From Symbiodinium kawagutii (lineage: Eukaryota > Sar > Dinophyceae > Suessiales > Symbiodiniaceae): a stretch of 64,000 nt of DNA. A program made the translations under genes and the position numbers. The notes beneath the pieces are model-generated. The model worked only from the letters and a program-made list of their open reading frames with translations. It had not been told where the DNA came from and did not search any database. The stretch lies in contig VSDK01001933.1 of the NCBI GenBank assembly GCA_009767595.1, positions 89,879-153,878 on the forward strand, in the 5' to 3' direction. Shown piece by piece: positions 51,640 to 63,605 of the stretch (position 1 is its first letter; the number at the start of each line of letters is the position of its first letter).

Positions 51640-54290
51640 TATCATATGTATTTCCACATACATGCTAAATTAATGGCTGGCTGATGGTTGTGTGGATGTT
51701 GTATTTTCCACCCAGGATGATTCCCAAATTCCACTCATACTTCAGTTGTTCACAACCACGAACCAGTGCTTGTTGGTGGGCGGTCGTTTAGGGTATCCCT
51801 ACATCCTTTTAAAGGGGGAGCGGTTTGGAGTTGCCAGGAGTGGCCATGAACCCAATGGTGGTTAGTTGGCAACAGCATGGTGCTCACATTGTTTACCGAC
51901 CGCCTCTGTTGATGGCACCGCTGAAGTGGTGATGTCGCCACCTTGGGGATTGTGGTTTGTCGGCTCGCCATGGCAATCCGGTGGGATAGACATTTATTTG
52001 TCTCAGTGAATTGAGGCAGTGTGGTGATGACCATGATGAATGGGCAATGCTTTGAATGTTTGCATTGATGACCGTTGCCTCGGTGAATATAAGTATGCAA
52101 AAATTTTGCACACATTGAAGCTGTTTATTCATTGATCATCATTGTGTGGCAAGCAATGATGGGGGATATGGTGTTTTGATGATTGTAGCATTTATAGTCT
52201 TTAGGGTGATGGACCATGTTGATAGTGATTGAACTTAATTATTTCATGCTTGCAATCATTACCATGATGATGACTCCGATTGTATAACATCATAATCGCT
52301 AGCTGGGAAAATTGAGTGATTGTGCCAAAATTACCCTGACAAAAATGATAGCCCCTCACAATGATGAATGGGACTGTTCCTATAGGGATGACGATCATGG
52401 TAATGACGGCAGCATTGACGATACTGAGTACGACCTGTTGATGGAGGTGTTTGTGATGGTGATGCTGCGATGCTTGCCATCTTGTAGATGAACTTGTACC
52501 GGAGTGAGATTTGTTGACCATTATTTTATGGCCTTGATGAATCGGACCACTCTTTAGAGGCATTTTTTCATCAATGTCATCATGATGACCATCATCACGA
52601 TGATGATCCTCATGATCATCCTTATCCCCATAATTGTTTGGATCAGTTGAGGGGTAACACCTGCGCAGTGGGCTGGCAATGGGTGTTTTGGGGAATTGCG
52701 ACCAAATCATTGAATAATTGGACTGGGATGAAACTCATGAAGTGGTAGTCTATGGTAACCTCATGGATTAGTGTACTCACCCCTTTAGCCATTTAAGCTG
52801 AGCTGCCCAAAGCTCCTGTTGAGGGAATCGATTCATTAAGGTAAGCATCAGTTTCGTGCAGCTGTGTCACTGGAGTTGTGTTTGAGGGTTGTGAGTCAAT
52901 ATTTGTTTTTTACCAGAGATAGTGGTACTTAAGCAACGCGGAGTGATATAGCCAATCACGATACAAAGTAGTCAGCAATATTTATATAGATGGTCAATGT
53001 GAATGGTCATCAACCATCAATAGCTTGTCTAAGTGATGCCTAAGGAAAATCATATCCCGTCAAAATGGCAATTGGGATCTATAACTTGGAAAACTTAAAG
53101 GGAACCAGGAAAACAGTGAGTATGTTTTTTAATTTCACGGTTGCTAAATTTACGCATTTCAAACCCTGTTGAGCGCATGTAAAGCTTGCGGTGGCTACGT
53201 TCAGCCTGCTTCAAAATATGTTGGATAGAGCTGATGAAATGTTTGGCTTATCTTGTGCCTATGTTGGCACTACACTGGCCCTCTGTTCAGCCATGTTGCG
53301 CAATGCTAGGCCATGTTGGGTCTATGTTCACCCTCTGTTGACTCTATTGGGCTTATCTTGGGCTGTCTTGAACCTTACTTGGGGCTCTCTTATCTTGGAC
53401 TATCTGGGACCAAGATGGTACCTATTTTCTGCAACTTGCCAGATTTCAGGCAGTCAAAATCTTGGAACATATGATATTTTCAGGCAAGAGCCAGGCTTTC
53501 ACCCCCAAAGGTGTAAAGCTTGCCAATAGAGAAACCTCAGGCTATTTGGCAGGTTTAATGGTGTTTCTTTGTTGTGAAATGTTTGTTTTGCATGCACGTT
53601 TGTTTCGTTTTCGGTGTGTAATCTTATTTCTGGATTTGTGAAGTTGTTTTGTTGAGTTGCTAAGGCACGAACATAATTGTGCAATGTGGTTCATGTTTTC
53701 AGTTGTTTGATGGTTTCGTCCTTTTGTGTTTGAATTGGCTTTTGATCTGGTTTTATGTATTTGTATTTTGTTTTGTCTTTGTTCTCTCCCTTTCTATCTG
53801 TCTCTTTGAGCCTCTATCTCCTTTGATGTCTAGGAATGTATACATTGCGTTCTTACTTTGTTGTTGCGAGAATTTTCTTCTGTGTTGCCTTGCAGAGGCC
53901 TACATGTTCTGCGTGGTTTTCCATGTGCTGGTGTGTTCTTTCAGAAATATCTAGATTTATTTGCATGGTGTTTGCTTATGTATTCCTTTGATGATATGTT
54001 TGCATTGTTGCAAATTGTAGTCTTTGTTGTTGCGTTCATGTGTCATGCAACATGTATCATTCAAGAAGCATCATGTTGTCAATGCGTGTATATATGCATG
54101 TGCATAGATGTACACATGCATATATTGATTTATGTACTGTATTCATATTGATTGGGTATTCTATTTATATATTATACATATACAAATATTTATTTACAGA
54201 CACATGTCTATGTGCGTTTATGTTGGTGTTTTCTTGATTTAACAGCAAACGTGTAATTATATATACATTTGGATATAAGAATGCACATAT
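51640..54290. other. No firm gene
   Basis: A stretch at about 51884-52018 reads VDGTAEVVMSPPWGLWFVGS on the plus strand and may be an exon, but lacks a clear donor. 52200-52700 is degenerate GATGATGACC words. 53200-53420 consists of loose CTATGTTGG / TATCTTGG repeats that create a hydrophobic open frame; not called. 53700-54250 is T-rich. Confidence 0.3.
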
Positions 54291-54294
54291 GATC

Positions 54295-54388
54295 GTTTCT
54301 CAGAATAGGGTTGCCCCTAAATCATCCAATATGAGTCATTTGTAACGTAGTAAACCAACCATTTTGGGGTTCCCTATTTTGAGAAACC
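54295..54388 (+). mobile_element. MITE family 2, copy 2
   Basis: Begins GTTTCTCAGAATAGGGTTGC and ends GGGGTTCCCTATTTTGAGAAAC; terminal inverted repeats of about 16 bp with one mismatch, total about 94 bp. Confidence 0.75.
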
Positions 54389-54409
54389 CCATATAGTAGT
54401 TGTTTTACC

Positions 54410-55890
54410 CTTATTGTTGCTTAATCTTCCCTATTATGAACCATCGTTAACCATTATTAACCATGATAAACCATGATCAAACATAATTCAGGAGTTGTAA
54501 CTACCATGTATAAAGCAGTAGATAAACCATGATTAAACATCAGTAGAACCCCATTATTGACCATGATAAACCATGATTAAACATCATTAGTGAATAATCA
54601 ACCATGATTCACCATGATGAACCATGATTAAACAGCATTAGTTAATAATCAACCATGATAACCCATTATTAACCATGATAAACTATGATAAAAGATGTTA
54701 AACCATGATTAAACATCAGTAGAACCCCATTATTAACCATGATAAACTATGATAAAAGATGTTAAACCATGATTAAACATCAGTAGAACCCCATTATTAA
54801 CCATGATAAACTATGATAAAAGATGTTAAACCATGATTAAACATCAGTAGAACCCCATTATTAACCATGATAAACTATGATAAAAGATGTTAAACCATGA
54901 TTAAACATCAGTAGAACCCCATTATTAACCATGATAAACTATGATAAAAGATGTTAAACCATGATTAAACATCAGTAGAACCCCATTATTAACCATGATA
55001 AACTATGATAAAAGATGTTAAACCATGATTAAACATCAGTAGAACCCCATTATTAACCATGATAAACTATGATAAAAGATGTTAAACCATGATTAAACAT
55101 CAGTAGAACCCCATTATTAACCATGATTAACCATGATGAACCATGATTAAACATCATTAGTTAATAATCAACCATGATTCACCATGATGAACCATGATTA
55201 AACATCATTAGTTAATAATCAACCATGATAAACCATTATCAACCATGATTAACCATGATAGACCATGATTAAACATCAGTAGAACCCCATTATTAACCAT
55301 GATAAACCATGATTAAACATCATTAGTTAATGATCAACCATGATTAACCATGATGAACCATGATTAAACATCATTAGTTAATAATCAACCATGATTAAAC
55401 CATGATAAACCATGATTAAACATCATTAGTTAATAATCAACCATGATTAACCATGATGAACCATGATTAAACATCATTAGTTATTAATCAACCATGATTC
55501 ACCATGATGAACCATGATTAAACATCATTAGTTAATAATCAACCATGATAAACCATTATTAACCATGATTAACCATGATAGACCATGATTAAACATCAGT
55601 AGAACCCCATTATTGACCATGATAAACCATGATTAAACATCATTAGTTAATGATCAACCATGATTAACCATGATGAACCATGATTAAACATCATTAGTTA
55701 ATAATCAACCATGATTAAACCATGATAATAAACATCATTAGATCAGTAGAACCCCATTATTAACCATGATAAACCATGATTAAACATCATTAGTTAATAA
55801 TCAACCATGATTAACCATGATGAACCATGATTAAACATCATTAGTTATTAATCAACCATGATCAACCATTATTAACCATCATTAGCATCA
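54410..55890. repeat. Satellite-like array of ACCATGATTAAAC words
   Basis: About 1.5 kb built from AACCATGATTAAACATCATT, AGTTAATAATCAACCATGAT and ACCATGATGAACC modules in shuffled order, with a homogeneous 64-bp sub-array inside (separate entry). Very A/T- and C-biased on this strand. Confidence 0.95.
54663..55130 (+). repeat. 64-bp tandem satellite, about seven copies
   Basis: The marker CAGTAGAACCCCATTATTAA starts at 54717, 54781, 54845, 54909, 54973, 55037 and 55101: exact 64-bp steps. The unit also contains GATAAACTATGATAAAAGAT. Units look identical, unlike the flanking diverged modules, indicating recent amplification or conversion. Confidence 0.95.
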
Positions 55891-56059
55891 TTAACCAGGT
55901 GGAAGTTCTGTGTTCTACTGACGAGTCTGTGATGTTGCAAGGGGCGAGGGGAGCGTGTTGAGCACCTCAGGGTGCTTCTGACATGGCAGGACGTCAGGAG
56001 TGGTGCACCAGATCCCATCAGTTGCAGCTTCAACTTGGTGCAGATCTTAGGATATTGTT

Positions 56060-56160
56060 CATATATGGCTTATATATATAAATAAATATATATATATATA
56101 CAGAATATTATAAATATATTTTTAAGTATATATAGATGTATATATATATATATATACAGC
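56060..56160. repeat. (TA)n tracts
   Basis: Two TATATA runs separated by CAGAATATTATAAATATATT. Confidence 0.8.
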
Positions 56161-56476
56161 AGCTTCAGCTTATTGTAAGTACACCTTTGTCATATTGCTA
56201 GTACATATGGCCGATTTCCACGTTTCTTCTTGTTGTTGTTGGGCGCAAATGGTTCGTGACCACCCAGCCATCATGTATCACCATCACCAGCCCTACGCAG
56301 CATGTGCTGCCAGAACCATCGCACTTAGGCCTGCCTCTGCGCAGAACTAGGGGAGCGCAGACTCCTAGATGGTAGACCCAGGGGTTGAAAATGAAATGAC
56401 AAACATCTGTCGAATATGGTGGTACTTCCAAATTGTCCAAACATGTTTTTTCAAAATAATTTTGAGGTACTTCCAA

Positions 56477-56586
56477 ATATGGTGGTTTCTTAAAATACGG
56501 GACCCCAAAGATGAATGGTTCATTGATAGACATGGTTGACAAACTGGATGATTCAGAGGCCCCCCTATTTTGAGAAACCACCATAT
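56477..56586 (+). mobile_element. MITE family 2, copy 3 (best preserved)
   Basis: Left end ATATGGTGGTTTCTTAAAAT and right end CTATTTTGAGAAACCACCATAT are inverted copies over about 25 bp. About 110 bp in total, flanked by AT-rich sequence; a TA or ATAT duplication is possible. Confidence 0.85.
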
Positions 56587-56730
56587 GGATCCGGTCGTAT
56601 TCTGGCAATCTTACCACCGCATGAAATGACACTTTCTTAATCTCTGCAATTCTTTGCTTCATGATTGAAATATTGCAACAAACATGTCCAGGCCGACTTA
56701 TCTTTGACACGATTCTTTTCAACTTTATCT

Positions 56731-56947
56731 TTTGGAGAAACGATACTGCAAGGAAGCAATCAAGTTTGTATTGCGTATCCCAAAAACATTCATCCTGTTT
56801 ATATGCACCCAAGGACCCACGCCCAAAAGATTCAACAGGGAACTATGCTTTCGCAAACTGGACGAACTCTGGCAACCCAGCTGGAATCAGGGACTAGGAC
56901 GGGATGAGCACAAGGAGCACCGAGTGATTTTTCTACTGGACGCCACG
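56731..56947 (+). CDS. Candidate exon, gene E
   Basis: Continuous plus-strand frame: EKRYCKEAIKFVLRIPKTFI near the start and CFRKLDELWQPSWNQGLGRD later, ending before AC|GTGATT. Charged and Trp-rich, coding-like, though the left part is AT-rich and an acceptor at 56829 would shorten it. Product unknown. Confidence 0.4.
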
Positions 56948-57050
56948 TGATTTGTTACCGTGCCGCTTTTGCTGAAGAACGTTCACATGATTTAAGAACT
57001 AAAGCCAATACTAAGTCATTGCATTTTGCCTCAGTCTTGTTTGTCTTCAG

Positions 57051-57340
57051 GAATACCAGCAGTGCGCGCCATATTGCAAGCAAGTGCACGAGATCCCAGT
57101 GCTCCACCCCTGCAAATCAATTGGTTGGTTGCTCTCTTTGAGCGCAGTGCGGACCAGGGCTTCGCAACCACGCGCGTGGATTTCCAGTCGCCATTGGCAG
57201 AACCCTTTCGCCACGCCATAGGATTCTGCACAGTTCCGGCGCCTCCGAAAAACAAGAGGAAAAGGAACGCCCAGAAACACAAAAATGCCGGGCAGAGCAT
57301 GGCAGAGCATGGCAAGCAACGAAGCAGCTGGCGTGAACTG
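57051..57340 (+). CDS. Candidate long exon, gene E
   Basis: Strong acceptor GTCTTGTTTGTCTTCAG|GA. Reads IPAVRAILQASARDPSAPPL, INWLVALFERSADQGFATTR, VDFQSPLAEPFRHAIGFC, then a basic stretch PPKNKRKRNAQKHKNAGQ. At about 290 bp it is the longest convincing host exon in the window; the KNKRKR cluster may be a nuclear signal. The donor is not certain (57335-57350). The frame stays open to a TGA at 57471-57473. Confidence 0.6.
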
Positions 57341-57613
57341 GGCATTCGTCTTTGCCTTCTTCCAATAGACTACACATGTTTTTCTAGAACCCGCAGAAAG
57401 GATCCCCTGAGGCGCAGACCTGATCCTGGCAAGCTGGATTGCTGTAAACTACGCGCGACCGTGTGGGCTTGATATGTTGCTGCGGGCGTGCGGCTGATGG
57501 AGTTTCAACCTGTCAGTATGAAAATCAACCAGTGCCAAAATCATTGTTTTGGACGCCATCTGTGGGACCGCAAATACGGCGGTTCTCGACCACCCAACGG
57601 ACCTCCCTGCAGG

Positions 57614-57666
57614 AAACTGGTGGATGAAGACGTGGACGAATCTGACACGGCGCCGGGCGTCATAAT
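57614..57666 (+). CDS. Candidate exon, gene E
   Basis: Acceptor GGACCTCCCTGCAG|G. Reads KLVDEDVDESDTAPGVI in the frame entered by one base. Acidic, coding-like; donor unclear. Confidence 0.35.
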
Positions 57667-57719
57667 ATTGGTGGTGTCGTCGTCGCACCAAGGTCAAACT
57701 TTTTGATAAATTGATGTTT

Positions 57720-58620
57720 TGGGCGCTTACTAAAGTTTTTGGGGACCTTTACAAACACGGTTTCTGGGAAAAAACAAGCGACCAATTGTTGAAGCGGAAT
57801 AAAAAATGAAAATGCATTTGGCAACTTTGGCATTAAATGGCGGCATTATCATTGACTAGTGGGTTTTGATTTTCAAATTCGAGGTGTCTTGGACGCACCA
57901 AAATAGCAACGTATTGATTGCCCCCGTGTGTGGATCTTTTTCGGGCTTTGGGAAAATATAGAATATGTTTGTGTGGTTGCGATCATGCACAACTGTTTTT
58001 TTGTGAAAACAATTTTATTCACTATATTATTTAGAATGATGTTCATTGGTAATGTGAAACAAACGGACCTCTTGACTACATGAATTTGTGGCCAAACAGA
58101 AATGCATGTTGCGGGATGTTATTCGTAAAGGAAATGGGTTTTGTGATGTAACAAACACTTGTGGGATATTTGACTCACACGAACACTATGATGGCAACAC
58201 ACCAAGTTGGTATCATTTCCGTTTCGTCTGTACAGCGGTGTTTTTGCAGTGCTTCCTTTTTTTCACTGGTTTTTTCTCTCGGATGCAATGTGCATATAAT
58301 TTTTCAACATCATATGATATGTTTTCTGAATTTGTGTTTTTTGCATGTCGCGTTGAGAAGTAAAACGGCTAACCAGATCTCCAACATTTGTCATTGAATC
58401 ATGCGATTCATTTTAAGTGGTCACAAATTATTGCTGATTGGGTTTTGTTTCTTGCTCTGTTTGCCTCATTCCAAAGGGTGATGCAGACCATGCATGGACG
58501 CTTCCAGTCAAACAAAAACATCATACGTCATGTTGCGTTGGTGGTTGTGAGCCCTGAACTTGGATACGAAGTGGGAAAGATATCCATTTCACAATCAAGT
58601 GTCGAATTGGATGCATGTTT
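57720..58620. other. No gene supported
   Basis: T-rich sequence, presumed intron or intergenic. Open frames here are Phe/Cys-rich and lack codon bias. Confidence 0.4.
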
Positions 58621-58625
58621 TGAAA

Positions 58626-58745
58626 TATGGCTACGGGTCAATATTAACCAAGCAATAGTGGGGGATAAAAACCAACAACGATAGTGGGAAAACAATGGTT
58701 AATGATGGGGGAACCAGGGGTACCGGATTTTGACCCACAGCCATA
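58626..58745 (+). mobile_element. MITE family 1, copy 4
   Basis: Begins TATGGCTACGGGTCAATATT and ends TTTTGACCCACAGCCATA. Together with 3322 and 9335 this gives the clearest consensus ends. Confidence 0.85.
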
Positions 58746-58823
58746 TATTACCCATTAGTGCTGTGTACATCGCTCTGATGGCACTTCCACGAGCTGCTCA
58801 AAGGGGTCCTGTTGTTTCCTCAG

Positions 58824-58903
58824 GTTTTGGTCGTCCATATTCACCGCTGCGTTGTCGGTTGAGGACCCAGATGGGGTTTGGCCGAAGCCCGTCGATTGGA
58901 TGG
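58824..58903 (+). CDS. Gene F exon
   Basis: Acceptor CCTGTTGTTTCCTCAG|G, donor G|GTAGTA. Twenty-six codons: FWSSIFTAALSVEDPDGVWP then KPVDWM. Compositionally strong; family unknown. Confidence 0.6.
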
Positions 58904-59075
58904 GTAGTAGATACGAGCGTAACATGTTGAAGACTAGTCACTAGTCGAAACAAAGTTTTGGTAAACACAATTCAATGTAAAACATATAAACTCTTAACCC
59001 TTGACCAGCCGGAAGACATCTTGTCAGTTGTCACTTTTTTATTTGCATGATTTAGTTTGTTTCAACAGATTTCAG

Positions 59076-59123
59076 TTCTTCTGTGGCTGCACAAGGCCCA
59101 TCCGGGGATGGTTTGGGACCCAG
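59076..59123 (+). CDS. Gene F exon
   Basis: Acceptor AACAGATTTCAG|TT, donor G|GTTGGC. Reads LLWLHKAHPGMVWDP. Entry and exit phases match the previous exon across a 172-bp intron, the shortest good intron in the window; the joined text reads PKPVDWMVLLWLHKAH. Confidence 0.6.
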
Positions 59124-59129
59124 GTTGGC

Positions 59130-60850
59130 AATTTCAAATCCATGTCAGAGGCTCCTACTGAGTATGCCAAATCTTTGGTTGGCGTTTCACTTTCACACAG
59201 GGTATGTAACCAAAACCAACAGGAATAGCATGGAAATAGTAGACCTAATTTGGTTTGTTGCTCCTTTTTGGGAAAACGGGAAGAAGCAAAGTGCAAGAGA
59301 GCATGCTGATCAGCATGATAAATATGATAATGTTAGCACGAGAATGGCGACCGACCATGCCAATTTTTTTCAGTAGAGTGCTATGGCAAGATATAGCCTT
59401 TGGCTCCTGTTGATTTGCAGCGTTTGTAGGGTTTGGAGAATGGATCCATATCGTAAAATGGTTTGTTGTTTCGCCGGCCAACCAAACAACTGGTGTTGCA
59501 CGCAACCTTACTACTGGTCGGCACCTAAAGATCATGAATGATCATCCTAGATCTTGATGTTTGTCTAAAAGGGGGTAGTCATATATGAACACCTGACCAA
59601 ACATGATAAGGATGACACAGTTTGTTTTGGCACTATCCGTGATATTCAGAGGTCCGGGAAAGATCGCCAAAACACATCTAAACGCTCAAAGCCAAGTACT
59701 TCCGGCCAAAAACAGAGTCCCGGAAGAATCCACATCCGTGAAACATGGAACCTGCCAAAGGGTATTGGCCCTGAACCAACCATCCTTAAATCAACAAATC
59801 GTGAGCAACAATATCAGCCATGAGCTAGAAGCAACCACAACCGTACAAACATCACCTACTACTGTAACCATCACAAATCACGATCAAGAGCAACCAAGAT
59901 TATTAATTACTGCAAACATGAAGAAGACAACGCAAAGCAGTCATCAGCCACTAATGATCATTGCTTGTCATTGTTTGTCCCTTATTTACCAACCCTTCAA
60001 GAGACCCAGCAACGAATTATCAACGCTTCAAACTTTGTTGGGCCGAAACCCGGGTAAAAATTGCAAGAATGACCTTGACGATCAAACTTGACGGGAATTG
60101 GAGCAGTTTTCAACTAGCAAACAGCGCCCCTCCGCTAAGCGTCACTGATAGCGCTATTGCCCCTTCCGCAAGGATGGTAGGGGTAGTGCAAAGCAGCAAG
60201 GTTCTATCAGTTCTATTTAATGTTTTTTTGGCAACATTCAAACCGTATATTTACAAGGACCCTTTCCAGAGACTAGAAACATGTTGGAGCGGTGAAGCTC
60301 CCCAAAAATTGTGAAAGTCACATTGATGCGTCCCATTCACAGGAACCTTTAGTAAAAGGCGAAAGATTGGTGCGCTATGAAGTGAACGCTGTGATGACCA
60401 AGATGGGTGGGGCAACAACTTTTTTGAAACTGTTTTGAAAAAAATTGTTGCTAAGAGGTTGAGCAGCCACAATATTCTTTGTTACCCCATAGGGTGTGCT
60501 GCCGCCAGCTACGTGCGAAGCCAGCGCAACACATGAAGATCACCAACCATTCATAATTATTCAACAACATTCATCATCAACTAGAGTAAATATGACTGAA
60601 TCCTCAGCTAACCACTGATGAAGGATTGGTAATCATCAGCGAATCATCCGGTAATTTGGTTTCAATCATCAATTGACCGTAAGGTCATCACCTAGTCAGC
60701 CGCAATCAAAATTGCGAACTCCATGTTCATTGATGATTACTTGCTGAACCAATCACCTGCAATTCGCTACTCTCTGGCAAACTACCCTCCCAGTGCAAAA
60801 TCCAGCATTTCGCGTTGTTTTGCCTCTTACAACTGATAATCTTCATTGAT
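59130..60850. other. No firm gene; presumed gene F intron
   Basis: A 162-codon open frame at 59603-60091 has no bias or splice logic and is not called. Nothing else recognised. Confidence 0.35.
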
Positions 60851-60856
60851 TTTCAG

Positions 60857-61002
60857 CTTCCAGATGAATCATTCACCATCGTTCACCAGCTCCAGGACAT
60901 CTTCGAGGTCATCAGCCCCACAGCGGTTCGAAATTTGCGGAAACGGTGGGAGCCCTGGCGTTTGCAGAGCGTGCCAGCTCGCCAAGACTTTCTGCATCAG
61001 CT
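60857..61002 (+). CDS. Gene F candidate exon next to a (TTG)n repeat
   Basis: Acceptor TTGATTTTCAG, phase 0. Reads LPDESFTIVHQLQDIFEVIS, PTAVRNLRKRWEPWRLQSVP, ARQDFLHQ; donor CT|GTTGTT lies at the very start of the triplet repeat. Convincing amphipathic coding text; family unknown. If the donor is not used, the exon would run into a Leu repeat. Confidence 0.6.
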
Positions 61003-61170
61003 GTTGTTGTTGTTGTTGGTGGTGGTGTTGTTGTTGTTGTTGTTGTTGCTGCTGGTGTTGTTGTTGTTGTTGNNNNNNNNNNNNNNNNNNNNNNNNTGGT
61101 TGGTGTTGGTGTTGTTGGTGTTGTTGTTGTTGTTGCTGCTGCTGCTGTTGTTGTTGCTGTTGTTGTTGTA
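61003..61170. repeat. (TTG)n microsatellite with assembly gap
   Basis: TTG/GTT triplets with GCT and GGT variants on both sides of a run of 24 N. Confidence 0.95.
61073..61096. other. Assembly gap (24 N)
   Basis: Run of undetermined bases inside the triplet repeat. True length unknown. Confidence 1.
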
Positions 61171-61594
61171 TTCCGTGGTGCCCCGGGGCAACGTTTAGGG
61201 CCGGAACTGGGTTCAAGCTGATGGTGTGTTTTACTTGAAATTATATGATCTTTCAAAAAATCTGAACGAATGGGTTTAAACTTAAGCGTATGGTGTTTAA
61301 GACTGGAAATCACCGGGCGAAGGCTAGGGAGACATGTTGGGTTTGGGAGCTGCTGACTTCGTGTCCAAAACGGAACAGTGAAGCTGTCACTCATGGGTTG
61401 CTTGATGAATGGCTAATACAAACATTGTCCTATTTGGATCTAATTGGGCGTATTGTTTTCCCAATATGGAAGCTCTTTAGTGCTCGACGAGTTTCCAATT
61501 TTCTCTTTTGTGCCACCGCTGGGTTCGCAATTTTTTTTCAGCAGTTCATGTGGCCAGTACATATATGTCCATAAATAAATATGAAAAACATTTT

Positions 61595-61615
61595 AGATAG
61601 ATAGATAGATAGATT
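61595..61615. repeat. (GATA)n short microsatellite
   Basis: Five AGAT/GATA units in a row. Confidence 0.85.
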
Positions 61616-61619
61616 CTAT

Positions 61620-62730
61620 TTCTTGTGACCCGACAGATATTGCCAATGGATTTTCATCGGTCATGAGAAAATGGCAAAGACAAGGGACATGGTTCGGTCA
61701 AGTCAGAACCGACATAGACTTTAAACCAGCTGGATTATGGCGACCTTCATCCAGGAATTCCCATCTCAGGGCAACCACATTTATCGACCGAATGCTTGTG
61801 GAATTTTGTTGATTTTCCTGTATCAGTGTACACCTGTAGCATATAACAAAGATGAGTAACTATGGCTCCGAAGCGAAAGACTGACATCAATTCGCATTTG
61901 TTTGGCTTTGAATTCCGATGGGAAGAAAGTCTTGGATACAGACTTGTTGGACTATGCATTGTTGTCTACCTTTGTATCTCTAGTTTTACCTGACATGTTT
62001 ATCCTTACCCGAGATTCTCAGTTGCAAATTGCGTTCCAAATTTCATGATGATTAAAAAAACGTTAACACCAACATACCAACCAACCAGCAACAACTTGTC
62101 ATGGTGATTAAAAAACGTTCACACCACCAACCAACAACAACTTACAGTTGCAGTTCAGTCAATCCGACTCCAACTACTCAGCCGTGAATTGATTCATTTG
62201 GGGACATGCCCAGGCCGAGAAATCTACAGGCGCAGGGACATCCGGTCCTGGTTGAGATATGTTTATTTGTTGGAGGTTGTTTGTTGAATCCCCTGTATCA
62301 AACAAGATGATAAGTATATAATCTCCAACACATATCAGCAATCTCCAACAAATTAGTCATCAACAAGCAATCTCCAAATAAGTCATCCGACCACTTCCTG
62401 GGGATCAGAGTCATACAAAAATCCAACCAAGGCGTTACCCCATCCAGATTTTTGGTCAACTCTTGCGGGTTTTTTGTTTTTTGATAGGGCCAGATGGTTC
62501 AGTGGGGTAGACAACATCATTTTGACAAGACAGGATTAATTAAATCAGCAGATTGTAGGGACTCTATCAGTTTGCTTGAATAAAGTCTCGGATAGTCAGC
62601 TGGTGACGGTTGTAACAGCACAACAAACTTTGTAGTTCTATCTATCTTCTGTTGGCCCTTAGATTGAACGGATAGGCATTCAGCAACAATGCTCAACAAT
62701 GATGAGCCAACCAATCATGGAGCAACCATG
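61620..62730. other. No gene supported
   Basis: AT-rich. AAAAAACGTTNACACCAACA repeats twice near 62055 and 62110. No exon. Confidence 0.4.
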
Positions 62731-62735
62731 ATCAG

Positions 62736-62802
62736 CGACGCTCAAGAGCAGTGGCTGGTGGTGCTTTCCGCGAAAGTGAACTCGCAGACAGTGATGATCT
62801 AT
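62736..62802 (+). CDS. Candidate exon, unknown protein
   Basis: Acceptor CAACCATGATCAG|C, donor TAT|GTTAGT. Reads DAQEQWLVVLSAKVNSQTVM then IY. Abrupt GC rise at its left edge; another frame (AVAGGAFRESELADSDDL, then stop) is also plausible. Confidence 0.5.
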
Positions 62803-62809
62803 GTTAGTT

Positions 62810-63500
62810 GGTTTGATCCGGATGATGGTGGTTATGTAATAGGCAATTGTTCAGCACCTTTCTGACCACTGGTTCTGAATGTGTACTGATGGTAAGTATG
62901 ACCTGTGGCAAACACGCAACCAGTCGATTAGTCCTACAATATTGATCCATATTGATTTTGCTCTATATACTGTGTGTAATTATTGTTAATAGAGCAAAGA
63001 ATGATCAATATTTATGTTCCAAACATAACGGCTACTAGGAATGTAAAACAGCTTGTGTACATTTTTGTTATCAGCTTCTTACCGATTGCCAACCATGATC
63101 AACCGGTATGTATAACCATTGTTTAGAACCATCGTTAAGAACCATTGTTTAGAACCATTGTTTACAACCATGATAAGCCATTAAATAGCCATGCTTGCCA
63201 ATGTATCTAAGCATCATTGTGTAATCGTTCATTGAAGGGTTGCAAGCATTATCAAAGTACTGATTGTAATCATTCCCTCATTATCAGATTTCTTGTTCGC
63301 CCATCGGTGGATTAGTTCCTTTGCAAGTGTGCATTACTCAACCTCATTTTTTTAAAGCATCAAGTAGTGCTTACATCCTCTTACTTGGTTCCAACCATCA
63401 CTAATGATACCATTTCAAGAAACTAAAGAGATTTCCATCAACCCCAAGATTACCTTTATGAAATAAACCTCATCAAGGATACCAATTAATGATGATACCG
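62810..63500. other. No gene; AACCATTGTTTAG-type words
   Basis: 63110-63180 repeats AGAACCATTGTTTAGAACCA loosely. Otherwise AT-rich unique sequence. Confidence 0.4.
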
Positions 63501-63605
63501 CTGGTCCCCGAAGCCGCGGCCGCGGTCAACGCGCGCGTTTGGGTCGCGGTGACGGGCCTCCGACCATTGACGCTGGGGGCCCTGGGGCGTGGGTTGATGG
63601 GTAGA
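63500..63605 (+). CDS. Candidate GC-rich exon, frame uncertain
   Basis: A roughly 100-bp island near 70% GC in an AT-rich surround. Plus frames read VPEAAAAVNARVWVAVTGLR or GPRSRGRGQRARLGRGDGPP. Splice sites are ambiguous. Confidence 0.3.

Noticed and set aside
53191-53529. 112-codon frame resembling a membrane protein
   Set aside because: The hydrophobic text comes from loose repeats of CTATGTTGG and TATCTTGG words rather than conserved sequence.
54410-55890. CRISPR-like regular array
   Set aside because: The 64-bp units have no unique spacers; whole units are repeated, so it is a satellite, and the genome is eukaryotic.
56198-56812. 204-codon minus-strand open frame
   Set aside because: It runs through MITE family 2 copy 3 and antisense to a coding-like plus-strand exon; no motif or codon bias.
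59603-60091. 162-codon plus-strand open frame
   Set aside because: AT-rich, Thr/Gln/Asn-rich, no bias, no splice context; likely chance.
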